A stretch of DNA of 58,093 bases from assembly GCF_903853455.1 (NCBI RefSeq), contig NZ_CAINTR010000026.1, positions 1 through 58,093 on the forward strand. The letters are read 5' to 3'. The number at the start of each line of letters is the position of its first letter. The stretch's first letter is position 1. The notes below the pieces were generated by a model, which was given only the letters and a program-made list of their open reading frames with translations, ran no database searches and was not told the DNA's origin. Below are positions 47,437 through 55,579 of this stretch, in pieces. A program made the position numbers and the translations under genes. This DNA is from an uncultured Magnetospirillum sp. (lineage in GTDB: Bacteria > Pseudomonadota > Alphaproteobacteria > Rhodospirillales > Magnetospirillaceae).

Positions 47437-50190
47437 ATGGTCAAGCGTATGTTGATCGATGCCACCCACCCGGAAGAGACCCGGGTCGTGGTGGTCAATG
47501 GAACCCGCCTGGAAGAACTGGATGTTGAGACATCCACCAAGCGGCAGCTGAAGGGTAACATCTATCTCGCCAAGGTGGTTCGGGTGGAGCCGTCGCTCCA
47601 GGCCGCCTTCGTCGAGTATGGCGGCAACCGCCACGGCTTCCTCGCCTTCAGCGAAATTCATCCTGACTACTTCCAGATCCCGGTCGCCGACCGTCAGGCT
47701 CTGCTCGCCGCCCAGCGAGCCGAGGTGATGCGCGAAGCCAGCGGCGACCGCGACGAGGTCGAGCCGGTGGGCGAAGGCCATCTCGCCGCCGAGGCGGTGA
47801 CCGAGGTGACCGACGGCGCCTCGGTGGAAGATGCCCCCATGGAAAGCTCCGATGGCGAGCGGCCCGAGGGCGAAGCCTCCGAGGGTGGACCGGCCGAGGG
47901 CGAGCAACCCCGCCGCAAGCAGCAGGTGGAAACCGTCGGCGGCGACGACAACGCCGACAACGAGCGCCGCCGCGCCCGCTTGCTGCGCCACTACAAGATC
48001 CAGGAAGTGATCAAGCGCCGCCAGATCATGCTGATCCAGGTGGTCAAGGAAGAACGCGGCAACAAGGGCGCCGCGCTCACCACCTATCTGTCGCTGGCCG
48101 GCCGCTATTGCGTTCTGATGCCCAACACCGCGCGGGGCGGCGGGGTCTCGCGCAAGATCGTCAGCTCCACCGACCGCCGCCGGCTCAAGGCCATCGCCAA
48201 CGAGTTGGACATTCCCGACGGCATGGCGGTGATCATCCGCACCGCCGGGTCCGAACGGTCCAAGACCGAGATCCGGCGCGACTACGAATACCTGCTGCGC
48301 ATGTGGGACAGCGTGCGCGAACTGACGCTAAAGTCGTCGGCTCCGGCCCTGACCTATGAAGAGGCCAGCCTGATCAAACGCTCGATCCGCGACCTTTACT
48401 CCCGCGCCATCGACGAGGTTCTGGTCGATGGCGACGAGGGCTACCGGCTGGCCAAGGACTACATGCGCATGCTGACGCCATCGCATGCCAAGAAGGTCCA
48501 GCCCTACAAGGACCCGGTCATGCCCATGTTCCACCGCTATCAGGTGGAAGTCCAACTCGACGCCATGCACAGCCCCATCGTCCAGTTGAAGTCGGGCGGC
48601 TACATCGTCATCAACCAGACCGAGGCGCTGGTCGCCATCGACGTCAATTCCGGCCGCGCCACCAAGGAACGGCACATCGAGGAGACGGCGCTCAAGACCA
48701 ACATGGAAGCGTCGGACGAGGTGGCCCGCCAGTTGCGCCTGCGCGATCTGGCCGGTCTGATCGTCATCGACTTCATCGACATGGAGGAAAGCCGCAACAA
48801 CCATTCGGTCGAGCGTCGCCTCAAGGAAGCGCTGAAGAATGATCGCGCCCGCATCCAGGTGGGCCGGATCAGCGCCTTCGGCCTGCTGGAGCTGTCGCGT
48901 CAGCGTCTGCGGCCCAGCTTGCAGGAAACCACCTTCAGCCCCTGTCCGCACTGCGCCGGCAGCGGCCTGATCCGCTCGGTGGAATCCGCCGCCGTGCATG
49001 TGCTGCGCGCCATCGAGGAAGAGGGCATCCGCCGCCGCGCCTCCGAGGTCACCGTGCATGTATCGACCTCCATCGCGCTCTATATTCTCAACCAGAAGCG
49101 CGCCGCCCTGGCCGCCATCGAGGAACGCTACGACTTCAGCGTCCTGCTGGCCGGTGACGACAGCCTGATCCCGCCCGCCTTCCGCATGGACCGGGTCAAG
49201 GCCGACTTCCGCCCCGACGAGCCGGCGCGGGTCGCCATCAGCATGGACGACGCCGCCAACCGCCCGCCCATGGAAGCCGAGGACGCCGACGAGGCCGAGG
49301 ACGCCGAAGAGGAGGAGGAGGAGACCTCCTCCGAGCCCGAGCGCGCGCCCGAAGGCGAGTCCGAGGCCGAGGACGCTAACCGCAAACGCCGCCGCCGCCG
49401 CCGCAAGAAGCGGCGCCCGGGCGAAGAATCGGCGGGTGAAGGCCAGCCGGGCACGGCTCAGGCCGACGAAGGCTCGGCCGGCGACGGTTCGAGCGAACCC
49501 GCCGCCGCGACCGAGGCCGGCGCCGCCGACCAGGACGAGGAAGACGAGGACGGCGAAGGCGAGGAAGGCCACGCCGAACTGGCCGACGGCGAGCAGCCGC
49601 GCAAGCGCCGCCGCGGACGCCGGGGCGGCCGTCGCCGGCGTCGTCGCGATGGCGAGGGTGAAGAGTCGACCGGAGTCGAGGGCGAGACGCCCGAGGCCGC
49701 CGAGGCCGCCCCCTCCGACGAGACCGTCTCCTCCGAGTTGGGCCAGACCGAGCCGGTCGTGACCGCCGAGCCCGTCGCTGTTGAAGCCGTGACGGTCGAG
49801 GCCGAGACGGGGGAAAAGCCCAAGCGCAAGCGCGCCCCGCGCAAGAAACCGGAAGCCGAGGCCGTCACCGCGACGGTCGAGGTCGCCGAGGTCGAGGCCG
49901 GGGAAAAGCCCAAGCGCAAGCGCGCCCCGCGCAAGAAGGCCGAAGCCGCGGAAACCGCTCCGGCCGAAATCGTCACCGAGGCCCCCGAGGCGGTCGCCGA
50001 AGTGGTGGCGGCTGCCGAACCGGAACCGGTCGCCGAGCCGGTGGTCGAAGTCCTCGCGGCCGCTCCGGCCGAAGAGAGCCCGGCCCCCGAAGCCGCAACC
50101 GAGGAACCTGCCGTCGCTGTCGACGACGCGCCGGCTCCGGTCCCCGCCAACCCGCCGCGTCGTGGGTGGTGGAACCGCTTGATGTCCTAG
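47437..50190 (+). CDS. rne: Ribonuclease E
   Basis: 917 residues from ATG 47437 (MVKRMLIDATHPEE), with GGAG 11 bp upstream; ATG 47428 is less likely. The S1 domain (about 35-220) carries a long acidic insert (95-180). Catalytic magnesium ligands D402 (AIDVNSG) and D445 (VIDFID) are present, as is the Zn-link CPHC (C503, C506). The C-terminal scaffold (from about 600) alternates acidic runs with arginine-rich RNA-binding patches, including two GEKPKRKRAPRKK blocks. It starts most mRNA decay and organises the degradosome. Confidence 0.96.
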   Translation: MVKRMLIDATHPEETRVVVVNGTRLEELDVETSTKRQLKGNIYLAKVVRVEPSLQAAFVEYGGNRHGFLAFSEIHPDYFQIPVADRQALLAAQRAEVMREASGDRDEVEPVGEGHLAAEAVTEVTDGASVEDAPMESSDGERPEGEASEGGPAEGEQPRRKQQVETVGGDDNADNERRRARLLRHYKIQEVIKRRQIMLIQVVKEERGNKGAALTTYLSLAGRYCVLMPNTARGGGVSRKIVSSTDRRRLKAIANELDIPDGMAVIIRTAGSERSKTEIRRDYEYLLRMWDSVRELTLKSSAPALTYEEASLIKRSIRDLYSRAIDEVLVDGDEGYRLAKDYMRMLTPSHAKKVQPYKDPVMPMFHRYQVEVQLDAMHSPIVQLKSGGYIVINQTEALVAIDVNSGRATKERHIEETALKTNMEASDEVARQLRLRDLAGLIVIDFIDMEESRNNHSVERRLKEALKNDRARIQVGRISAFGLLELSRQRLRPSLQETTFSPCPHCAGSGLIRSVESAAVHVLRAIEEEGIRRRASEVTVHVSTSIALYILNQKRAALAAIEERYDFSVLLAGDDSLIPPAFRMDRVKADFRPDEPARVAISMDDAANRPPMEAEDADEAEDAEEEEEETSSEPERAPEGESEAEDANRKRRRRRRKKRRPGEESAGEGQPGTAQADEGSAGDGSSEPAAATEAGAADQDEEDEDGEGEEGHAELADGEQPRKRRRGRRGGRRRRRRDGEGEESTGVEGETPEAAEAAPSDETVSSELGQTEPVVTAEPVAVEAVTVEAETGEKPKRKRAPRKKPEAEAVTATVEVAEVEAGEKPKRKRAPRKKAEAAETAPAEIVTEAPEAVAEVVAAAEPEPVAEPVVEVLAAAPAEESPAPEAATEEPAVAVDDAPAPVPANPPRRGWWNRLMS
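49810..49937 (+). repeat. 38-bp direct repeat inside rne
   Basis: The identical 38-bp unit begins at 49810 and at 49900 (90-bp period, in frame) and encodes GEKPKRKRAPRKK twice in the arginine-rich RNA-binding tail. Identity at the DNA level points to recent duplication or gene conversion. Confidence 0.85.
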
Positions 50191-50199
50191 TGGCCCGAG

Positions 50200-50231
50200 C
50201 TCCCGACGCCTAAGACCTTAGGCGTCGGGAG
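50200..50231 (+). terminator. Terminator hairpin after rne
   Basis: CTCCCGACGCCTAA and TTAGGCGTCGGGAG form a perfect 14-bp stem with a GACC loop, 10 bp beyond the rne stop. The T-run is lacking. The meaB gene starts 29 bp later, so the stem may also mark the boundary of two transcripts. Confidence 0.7.
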
Positions 50232-50259
50232 AACCGGCCCACCAAGCGATTGAATTGGC

Positions 50260-51180
50260 ATGACGCTTGACGAAGTGACGAGCGGCGGCAAGGCGGGGCT
50301 GGCGAGGGCGCTGGCCGAAATGGAACGCGCCCCCGACGCGCCCGCCACGGTGGCGCTGCTCGACGCCGCCTTCGCCGCGCCCATGGCCCATGTGGTCGGC
50401 ATGACCGGGCCGCCGGGCGTCGGCAAATCCACCCTGATGAACGCCCTGATCGCCGCCTGGCGACAAGATGGCCGCCGGGTCGGCTGCATCGCCGTCGATC
50501 CGTCGTCGCGGCGGTCGGGCGGCGCCTTGCTGGGCGACCGCACCCGCCTCACCACCGACCCCGAGGACCAGGGCATCTTCGTCCGCTCCATGGCGGCGCG
50601 CGACCGGCTGGGCGGCCTGTCGGCGCTCACCGTCTCGGCCATGGTGCTGATGCGGGCGCTCTACGACGTGGTTCTGATCGAGACCGTCGGCGTCGGCCAG
50701 TCGGAAACCGACGTGGTCGGTGTCGCCGACACCGTGCTGTTTTGCGTCCAGCCGGGCTCGGGCGATTCGCTGCAATTCATGAAGGCCGGCATCGCCGAGA
50801 TCCCCCATGTGGTGGTGGTGACCAAGGCGGACATGGGCGCCGCCGCCCAACGCGCCCGCGCCGACGTCCTGGGCGCGCTGTCCCTGAGCGGCGACGAAGC
50901 CAATGAGGGCTGGACGATACCAGTTCTAATGGTATCCTCGAATACGCGCGAGGGTGTCGAAACCCTGGTCGCGACCATCGACTCCCATGCCGCCTTTCTT
51001 GCCAAGGCCGACCGGCTGGGGCGAGCGCGCCATATCCAGGCCGAGGCGTGGCTGGAGGAAGCGGTGCGGGAGCGATTTGGACGGGAAGGTGTCCGGCGGG
51101 CTCGGGATCTGTCTCTCGCCGCGGGGGCGTCGCCGTTCGGCCGGCTGGCCGAAGTGGCGTCCCATCTAAGGATTGATTAA
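50260..51180 (+). CDS. meaB: MeaB/ArgK-family GTPase, methylmalonyl-CoA mutase chaperone
   Basis: A 306-residue G3E-type GTPase: P-loop GPPGVGKST, AVDPSSRRSGGALLGDRTR, IETVGVGQSE and the base-recognition motif TKAD. It protects and reloads B12-dependent methylmalonyl-CoA mutase; no mutase gene is adjacent. A short AT-richer patch at 50920-50950 (ATACCAGTTCTAATGGTAT) uses rare codons inside the gene. The C-terminus is helical. Confidence 0.92.
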   Translation: MTLDEVTSGGKAGLARALAEMERAPDAPATVALLDAAFAAPMAHVVGMTGPPGVGKSTLMNALIAAWRQDGRRVGCIAVDPSSRRSGGALLGDRTRLTTDPEDQGIFVRSMAARDRLGGLSALTVSAMVLMRALYDVVLIETVGVGQSETDVVGVADTVLFCVQPGSGDSLQFMKAGIAEIPHVVVVTKADMGAAAQRARADVLGALSLSGDEANEGWTIPVLMVSSNTREGVETLVATIDSHAAFLAKADRLGRARHIQAEAWLEEAVRERFGREGVRRARDLSLAAGASPFGRLAEVASHLRID

Positions 51181-51259
51181 ACTACCGGGGATTTGTCGCA
51201 GATATTGACATCCCCGGGAATTCGGCCGACCATCAGCCCGCTTTTTTTCAGGGGGAAAC

Positions 51260-52570
51260 GTGCCCTCATCCGCCGTTTTGAATCCAGGAGCCGTCGTTCT
51301 TGACCATGAGCTGCTCGAGCTCGTGTCGGGGCTCGTCTGCATTCTGCGCGAGGGCAACGTGATCTTCATCAATCAGGCCGGCATCAAGATGCTGGGCCTG
51401 ACCAATGCCGCCGACGCGATGGGCAGCGCCTTCGTCGAGTATGTGGAAGCGGATTACCGCTTCCTGGTGGAAGCTGGCTGGGACCTGCTGGCCGAGGAAG
51501 ATTTCCTGCCGCTGAAGCTGCACCGCACCGGCAACGAGATGTTCGAGGCCGAAATCCGGGTGCGCCGGGTGCAGTCGCCCGACGAACTGTTCCTGGTCGA
51601 GGCCCGCGACATCTCGAAATTCGTCCGTTCGGCCGAGGCGCTGCGCGAGCGCGAGGAGCGACTTCAGGGCGTTCTCGCCTCGGTGGCCGAGGGCATCATC
51701 ACCGTCGACGAGCAGGGCCTGATCGAATCCGCCAACCCGGCGGTGGACCGCATGTTCGGCTATGGCCCCGGCAAGCTGGTGCGCCAGCACATCGGCGTCC
51801 TGATGGCCGAGAATCTGCGCGAACACCATCAAGACATGTTCGGCAAGTATCTGGGCGGCGCCTTGCGCCTGATGGGGCGCTCGGTGGAAAGCCTGGGGCG
51901 CCGGGCCGACGGCTCCATGTTCCCCATGGAAATCTCGGTCGCCGAATTGCGCCACGGCAAAAGCCGCCTGTTCACCGGCATCCTGCGCGACATCTCCGAG
52001 CGCAAGGAGAACGAGGACCGCATCAAGCGTCTGGCCCACCACGACAACCTGACCGGCCTGCCCAACCGCAACCTGCTCAACGACCGCATCAGCCACGCCT
52101 TGGCGCGGGTGCGGCGCCACGGCGGCCGCATGGCGGTGCTCTACGTCGATCTCGACAAGTTCAAGCCGATCAACGACACGCTGGGCCACGAGGCCGGCGA
52201 CGCCGTCCTGCGCGAGGTGGCCCAGCGCCTCACCACCTGTATCCGTAGCTCCGACACGGTGTCGCGGGTCGGCGGCGACGAATTCGTCATCGTGGTCGAG
52301 GAAATCGGACGGCCCGGCGAGGCTTCCATGGTGGCGCGCAAGATCATCGACTCGCTGGCCCGCCCCGTCACCTATATGACCCATGAGTGTCAGATCGGGG
52401 CGTCCATCGGCGTCGCCATCTTCCCCGACGACGGCGCCACCATGGAGGATGTCTGCAAGGCCGCCGACGTCGCCATGTACCGGGTCAAGCACGCCGGCCG
52501 CAACGGCTTTTGCTTCTACTCGGAAAGCACGCCGCAGGACGAGATCGACTACGACGCGACGGTTGTTTGA
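51260..52570 (+). CDS. PAS-PAS-GGDEF diguanylate cyclase
   Basis: A 436-residue soluble protein with GTG start after AGGGGG. PAS 1 is about 15-120, PAS 2 about 130-255 (EGIITVDEQGLIESANPAVDRMFGY), and the GGDEF domain about 265-425 with substrate loop DKFKPINDTLGHEAGD and active site RVGGDEFVIV. It makes c-di-GMP in response to a small ligand or redox signal sensed by PAS. No EAL domain is present. No RxxD inhibitory site is evident before GGDEF. Confidence 0.92.
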   Translation: MPSSAVLNPGAVVLDHELLELVSGLVCILREGNVIFINQAGIKMLGLTNAADAMGSAFVEYVEADYRFLVEAGWDLLAEEDFLPLKLHRTGNEMFEAEIRVRRVQSPDELFLVEARDISKFVRSAEALREREERLQGVLASVAEGIITVDEQGLIESANPAVDRMFGYGPGKLVRQHIGVLMAENLREHHQDMFGKYLGGALRLMGRSVESLGRRADGSMFPMEISVAELRHGKSRLFTGILRDISERKENEDRIKRLAHHDNLTGLPNRNLLNDRISHALARVRRHGGRMAVLYVDLDKFKPINDTLGHEAGDAVLREVAQRLTTCIRSSDTVSRVGGDEFVIVVEEIGRPGEASMVARKIIDSLARPVTYMTHECQIGASIGVAIFPDDGATMEDVCKAADVAMYRVKHAGRNGFCFYSESTPQDEIDYDATVV

Positions 52571-52589
52571 TCGCCCTCAATCGCCGGGC

Positions 52590-52628
52590 GCCGCCTCCGG
52601 CGGCTTGGCTTTCGCGGCATGTGCCGCG
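52590..52628. repeat. Palindromic intergenic repeat unit (copy 2)
   Basis: Hairpins GCCGCC-TCC-GGCGGC (52590-52604) and CGCGGCA-TG-TGCCGCG (52613-52628) lie in the 104-bp gap between convergent genes. The second closely matches the hairpin at 23801-23816, including flanking TT(C/T)CGCGGCATG. It may also end transcription of the cyclase gene. Confidence 0.45.
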
Positions 52629-52674
52629 CCGGGCCTTGCCCGCAGCTCCGAGCAAAGCTCGTCGATTGGCTCTC

Positions 52675-53001
52675 CTACCGCGCCAGCTCGGTGAGGATCT
52701 GTTCCTTGGCGATCACCAACAGCACCGTCATCTGATGCCGGATTGCCGCCTCGTCGATCGGCACGCCGTTGGCGACGAAGTCGCGCGCGACCTTGTGGCC
52801 GGCATCGTGGTCGGCGGCGTCGAATTCGGCGTCGACCACCGACAGCGCGTAGATCTTGGCGGAATCGCCGCCGATCCCCATCTGCTCGGCAGCCCACAAG
52901 CCCAACAGCTTGTCGCGACGGATCCTGACCTTGAACTCCATCTCCTGATCGAGATGGAATTTGGCCTCGAAGGCCTTCTCGCGGTCGTCAAAGGCGTTCA
53001 T
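52675..53001 (-). CDS. F1-ATPase inhibitor zeta subunit (DUF1476)
   Basis: A 108-residue helical protein starting MNAFDDREKAFEAKFHLDQE, the hallmark of the alphaproteobacterial zeta subunit, which inhibits F1F0-ATPase in Paracoccus. FKVRIRRDKLLGLWAAEQMG follows. The inhibitory N-terminal segment is present. It is a single gene, divergent from the NRDE gene (84 bp between starts). Confidence 0.9.
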   Translation of the reverse strand: MNAFDDREKAFEAKFHLDQEMEFKVRIRRDKLLGLWAAEQMGIGGDSAKIYALSVVDAEFDAADHDAGHKVARDFVANGVPIDEAAIRHQMTVLLVIAKEQILTELAR

Positions 53002-53085
53002 GGACGGCGATTGATCCTCCTGCGGCAAGGGTCCCAATAGCCGTGTTATAACCACCTTCCGGATAGCCAGAAACGGAAATTTCAC

Positions 53086-53838
53086 ATGTGCACCCTGGTG
53101 CTTCTTCGCCGCCCGTCGGACGCGTGGCCCCTGATCCTCGCCGCCAATCGCGACGAAATGGCCGAGCGGCCGTGGCAGCCGCCGGGACGGTGGTGGGAGG
53201 ATCGGCCCGAAGTGGTGGCCGGCCACGACGTCCTGGCCGGCGGCTCGTGGCTGGGCGTGAACGACACCGGCGTGGTCGCCGCCATTCTCAACCGGATGGG
53301 AACCCTGGGGCCGCAGGCGGGCAAGCGTTCGCGCGGCGAGCTGGTGCTGGAAGCCCTCGGCCACACCGACGCCGCCGACGCCGCCGAGGCCCTGTCCGGC
53401 CTGGAGGCGTCGTCCTACCGGCCGTTCAACATGGTGGTGGCGGATAATCGCGACGCCTTCTGGCTGCGCGCCGACGGCCGCGACATCACCGCCCATCCCA
53501 TCGCCCCCGGACTGCACATGCTGACCGCCCTGGAGATGGACGACCCGACCAGCCCCCGCATCGCCGCCTATGGCGACCGCTTCCGGGCGCTGCCGCCGCC
53601 CCGGCCCGACCACCAGGACTGGAGCGGCTGGCCGGAGCTGATGGCCGATACCGGCCGCGACGGCCCCGACGACGAGGAGGCCGCGTCCATGTGCTTCCTC
53701 CGCGCCAACGGGTTCGGAACGGTGTCGAGTTCCCTGATCGCCCTGCCCGCTCCCGAGCTTGCCCCCCTGCCGCCGGTCTGGCGGTTCGCCGCCGGCCGCC
53801 CCGACCGCACGCCCTATGAGGCGGTGGCGGTGCGGTGA
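53086..53838 (+). CDS. NRDE (TANGO2-like) family protein
   Basis: A 250-residue protein starting [24 protein letters not shown], where the N-terminal Cys and the NRDE motif define the family. [25 protein letters not shown] and FNMVVAD follow, and the C-terminal half has [18 protein letters not shown]. Ntn-hydrolase-like folding has been proposed and haem handling suggested for TANGO2; the bacterial role is open. It is followed by purC after 128 bp. Confidence 0.85.
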   Translation: MCTLVLLRRPSDAWPLILAANRDEMAERPWQPPGRWWEDRPEVVAGHDVLAGGSWLGVNDTGVVAAILNRMGTLGPQAGKRSRGELVLEALGHTDAADAAEALSGLEASSYRPFNMVVADNRDAFWLRADGRDITAHPIAPGLHMLTALEMDDPTSPRIAAYGDRFRALPPPRPDHQDWSGWPELMADTGRDGPDDEEAASMCFLRANGFGTVSSSLIALPAPELAPLPPVWRFAAGRPDRTPYEAVAVR

Positions 53839-53966
53839 ACGGGAGGGAGACGCGCGTTGTCTCCCCCCGGCATCCCTGCTATACCAAACCCGAACTGATC
53901 GACGGCGAAATCGATCGACGTCGTTGCGCGCCAGCTTCGCGCGCCAATCATACCCGGATACTTCCC
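53839..53966 (+). promoter_or_regulatory. purC upstream region with repeated GCGCGCCA
   Basis: The gap has ATACCAAACCCGA at 53881, which resembles the arm of the hairpin at 23833, and TTGCGCGCCAGCTTCGCGCGCCAA (near 53924-53947), which can fold on itself. It may hold a remnant of the same intergenic repeat family. No purine riboswitch fold was recognised. Confidence 0.3.
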
Positions 53967-54731
53967 ATGGCCAGACGCAGACAGATTTACGAAGGCAAGG
54001 CCAAGGTGCTTTTCGAAGGCCCCGAGCCCGGCACCCTGGTCCAGTACTTCAAGGATGACGCCACCGCGTTCAACAACAAGAAGCGGGGAACCATCACCGG
54101 CAAGGGAGTGCTGAACAACCGCATTTCCGAGTATCTGATGCTCCGTCTTGGTGAAATCGGCGTCCCCACCCATTTCGTGCGTCGCCTCAACATGCGCGAG
54201 CAGTTGGTCCGCGAAGTCGAGATCGTGCCGCTTGAGGTCGTGGTCCGCAATGTCGCCGCCGGCTCGCTGGCGCAGCGTTTCGGCCTGTCGGAAGGCACCC
54301 CGCTGCCGCGTTGCATCGTCGAGTATTATTTCAAGTCCGACGCCCTGGACGATCCCATGGTGTCGGAAGAGCACATCACCGCCTTCGGCTGGGCCAACAC
54401 CCAGGACCTGGACGAGATGATGTCGCTGGCCTTGCGCATCAACGACTTCCTGACCGGCCTGTTCCTGGGCGTCGGCATTCGCCTGGTGGACTTCAAGATT
54501 GAGTTCGGCCGCCTTTACAACGGCGACGACATGCAGATCGTGCTGGCCGACGAGATCAGCCCGGATTCCTGTCGCCTGTGGGATATCAAGACCGGCGACA
54601 AGATGGACAAGGACCGCTTCCGCCGCGATCTCGGCGGCGTCGAGGAAGCCTACCAGGAAGTGGCGCGCCGCCTCGGCATCCTGCCCGAGGGCGGTCCCCG
54701 CGACTTAAAAGGTCCGGCGACCATGCAGTAG
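53967..54731 (+). CDS. purC: SAICAR synthase PurC
   Basis: 254 residues from ATG 53967. It joins aspartate to CAIR in purine synthesis. Motifs: [19 protein letters not shown] (nucleotide loop), [47 protein letters not shown] and [14 protein letters not shown]. Length is normal. It is followed after 55 bp by purS, so they are probably transcribed together. Confidence 0.96.
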   Translation: MARRRQIYEGKAKVLFEGPEPGTLVQYFKDDATAFNNKKRGTITGKGVLNNRISEYLMLRLGEIGVPTHFVRRLNMREQLVREVEIVPLEVVVRNVAAGSLAQRFGLSEGTPLPRCIVEYYFKSDALDDPMVSEEHITAFGWANTQDLDEMMSLALRINDFLTGLFLGVGIRLVDFKIEFGRLYNGDDMQIVLADEISPDSCRLWDIKTGDKMDKDRFRRDLGGVEEAYQEVARRLGILPEGGPRDLKGPATMQ

Positions 54732-54786
54732 GCGAGGCCTCGGCCTCCTCCCTTTTTTCCCGTCCCAGAGCAACGGAAAGAGTCCC

Positions 54787-55029
54787 GTGAAAGTCAAAGT
54801 CCACATCACCCTCAAGACCGGCGTCCTCGACCCCCAGGGCAAGGCCGTCCAGCATGCCCTCGGCTCGCTCGGCTTCGGCGGCGTCAACGACGTGCGCCAA
54901 GGCAAGTATATCGAGCTGGATCTGGCCGAGACCGATCCCGCCAAGGCCAAGGCCGCCGTCGAGCAGATGTGCAAGGGGCTGCTCGCCAATACCGTGATCG
55001 AGAACTACACCATCGATCTGGTCGGCTGA
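54787..55029 (+). CDS. purS: FGAM synthase subunit PurS
   Basis: An 80-residue PurS with a GTG start: KVKVHITLKTGVLDPQGKAVQHALGSLGF and VRQGKYIELDL. It bridges PurL and PurQ in formylglycinamidine ribotide synthase. In many alphaproteobacteria purQ and purL come next; here the next gene is an unrelated exported protein and then a convergent gene, so purQ must lie elsewhere. Confidence 0.95.
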   Translation: MKVKVHITLKTGVLDPQGKAVQHALGSLGFGGVNDVRQGKYIELDLAETDPAKAKAAVEQMCKGLLANTVIENYTIDLVG

Positions 55030-55038
55030 TCGCCGGAG

Positions 55039-55578
55039 ATGCGGTTCCGTTCCCTGCTGTTGGCCGGTTCCCTGATTCTGGCCGCGTCCTCGGCCATGGC
55101 CGAAGACGCCCCCGCCAAGAAAGAGGCGGCGCCCGGAGACGCGACCCTGGAGCTTCTGGGTGACGTGGTCGATGGCGTCGGCGGCTTCCTGAAGGTTCTG
55201 GTGGGACCGCCCATTTCCAGCCCCTCGCCGATGCTCAACCTGCCCGGCGCCAACGATTCCGCTCCGCCGCCGGCCGCCAAGCCTGCCGTCGCGCCGCCTT
55301 TGGCCATGCCCATTCCGCCGCCCCCGCCCGTTCCGGCACCGGCTCCACCGACTCCGCCGCCCCCGGTGATCGCGACGCCCGAGCCGGTTCAGCCGCCGTC
55401 AGCCTTTCCTCCGGCACCGGTCCCCATGCCGGCCCAGGTGATGGTGATCCATCCCTTCGCCAAGCCGGCGGCGGTCGTCCCGCCACCGCCGCCCGCCGAA
55501 CCGGCCTGCCGCACCCGCGCCGCCGCCACGGCGACCCTGGAACAAGCCGCCCGGCTGCCGCGCTGCCCGCCGCCGTAA
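55039..55578 (+). CDS. Exported proline-rich protein, unknown function
   Basis: A 179-residue protein with signal peptide ending SSAMAEDA. A short helical part (residues 30-60, LELLGDVVDGVGGFLKVL) is followed by long Pro/Ala runs (70-165) and a C-terminal stretch with two cysteines (PACRTRAAA..LPRCPP). It is likely an extended periplasmic linker. GGAG directly abuts the ATG, closer than usual. Its stop is one base from the stop of convergent pyk. Confidence 0.65.
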   Translation: MRFRSLLLAGSLILAASSAMAEDAPAKKEAAPGDATLELLGDVVDGVGGFLKVLVGPPISSPSPMLNLPGANDSAPPPAAKPAVAPPLAMPIPPPPPVPAPAPPTPPPPVIATPEPVQPPSAFPPAPVPMPAQVMVIHPFAKPAAVVPPPPPAEPACRTRAAATATLEQAARLPRCPPP

Positions 55579-55579
55579 C

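Noticed and set aside
49260-50150. Low-complexity tail of RNase E as a separate gene
   Set aside because: It is in frame with the catalytic part and has the acidic/arginine-rich pattern typical of RNase E scaffolds.
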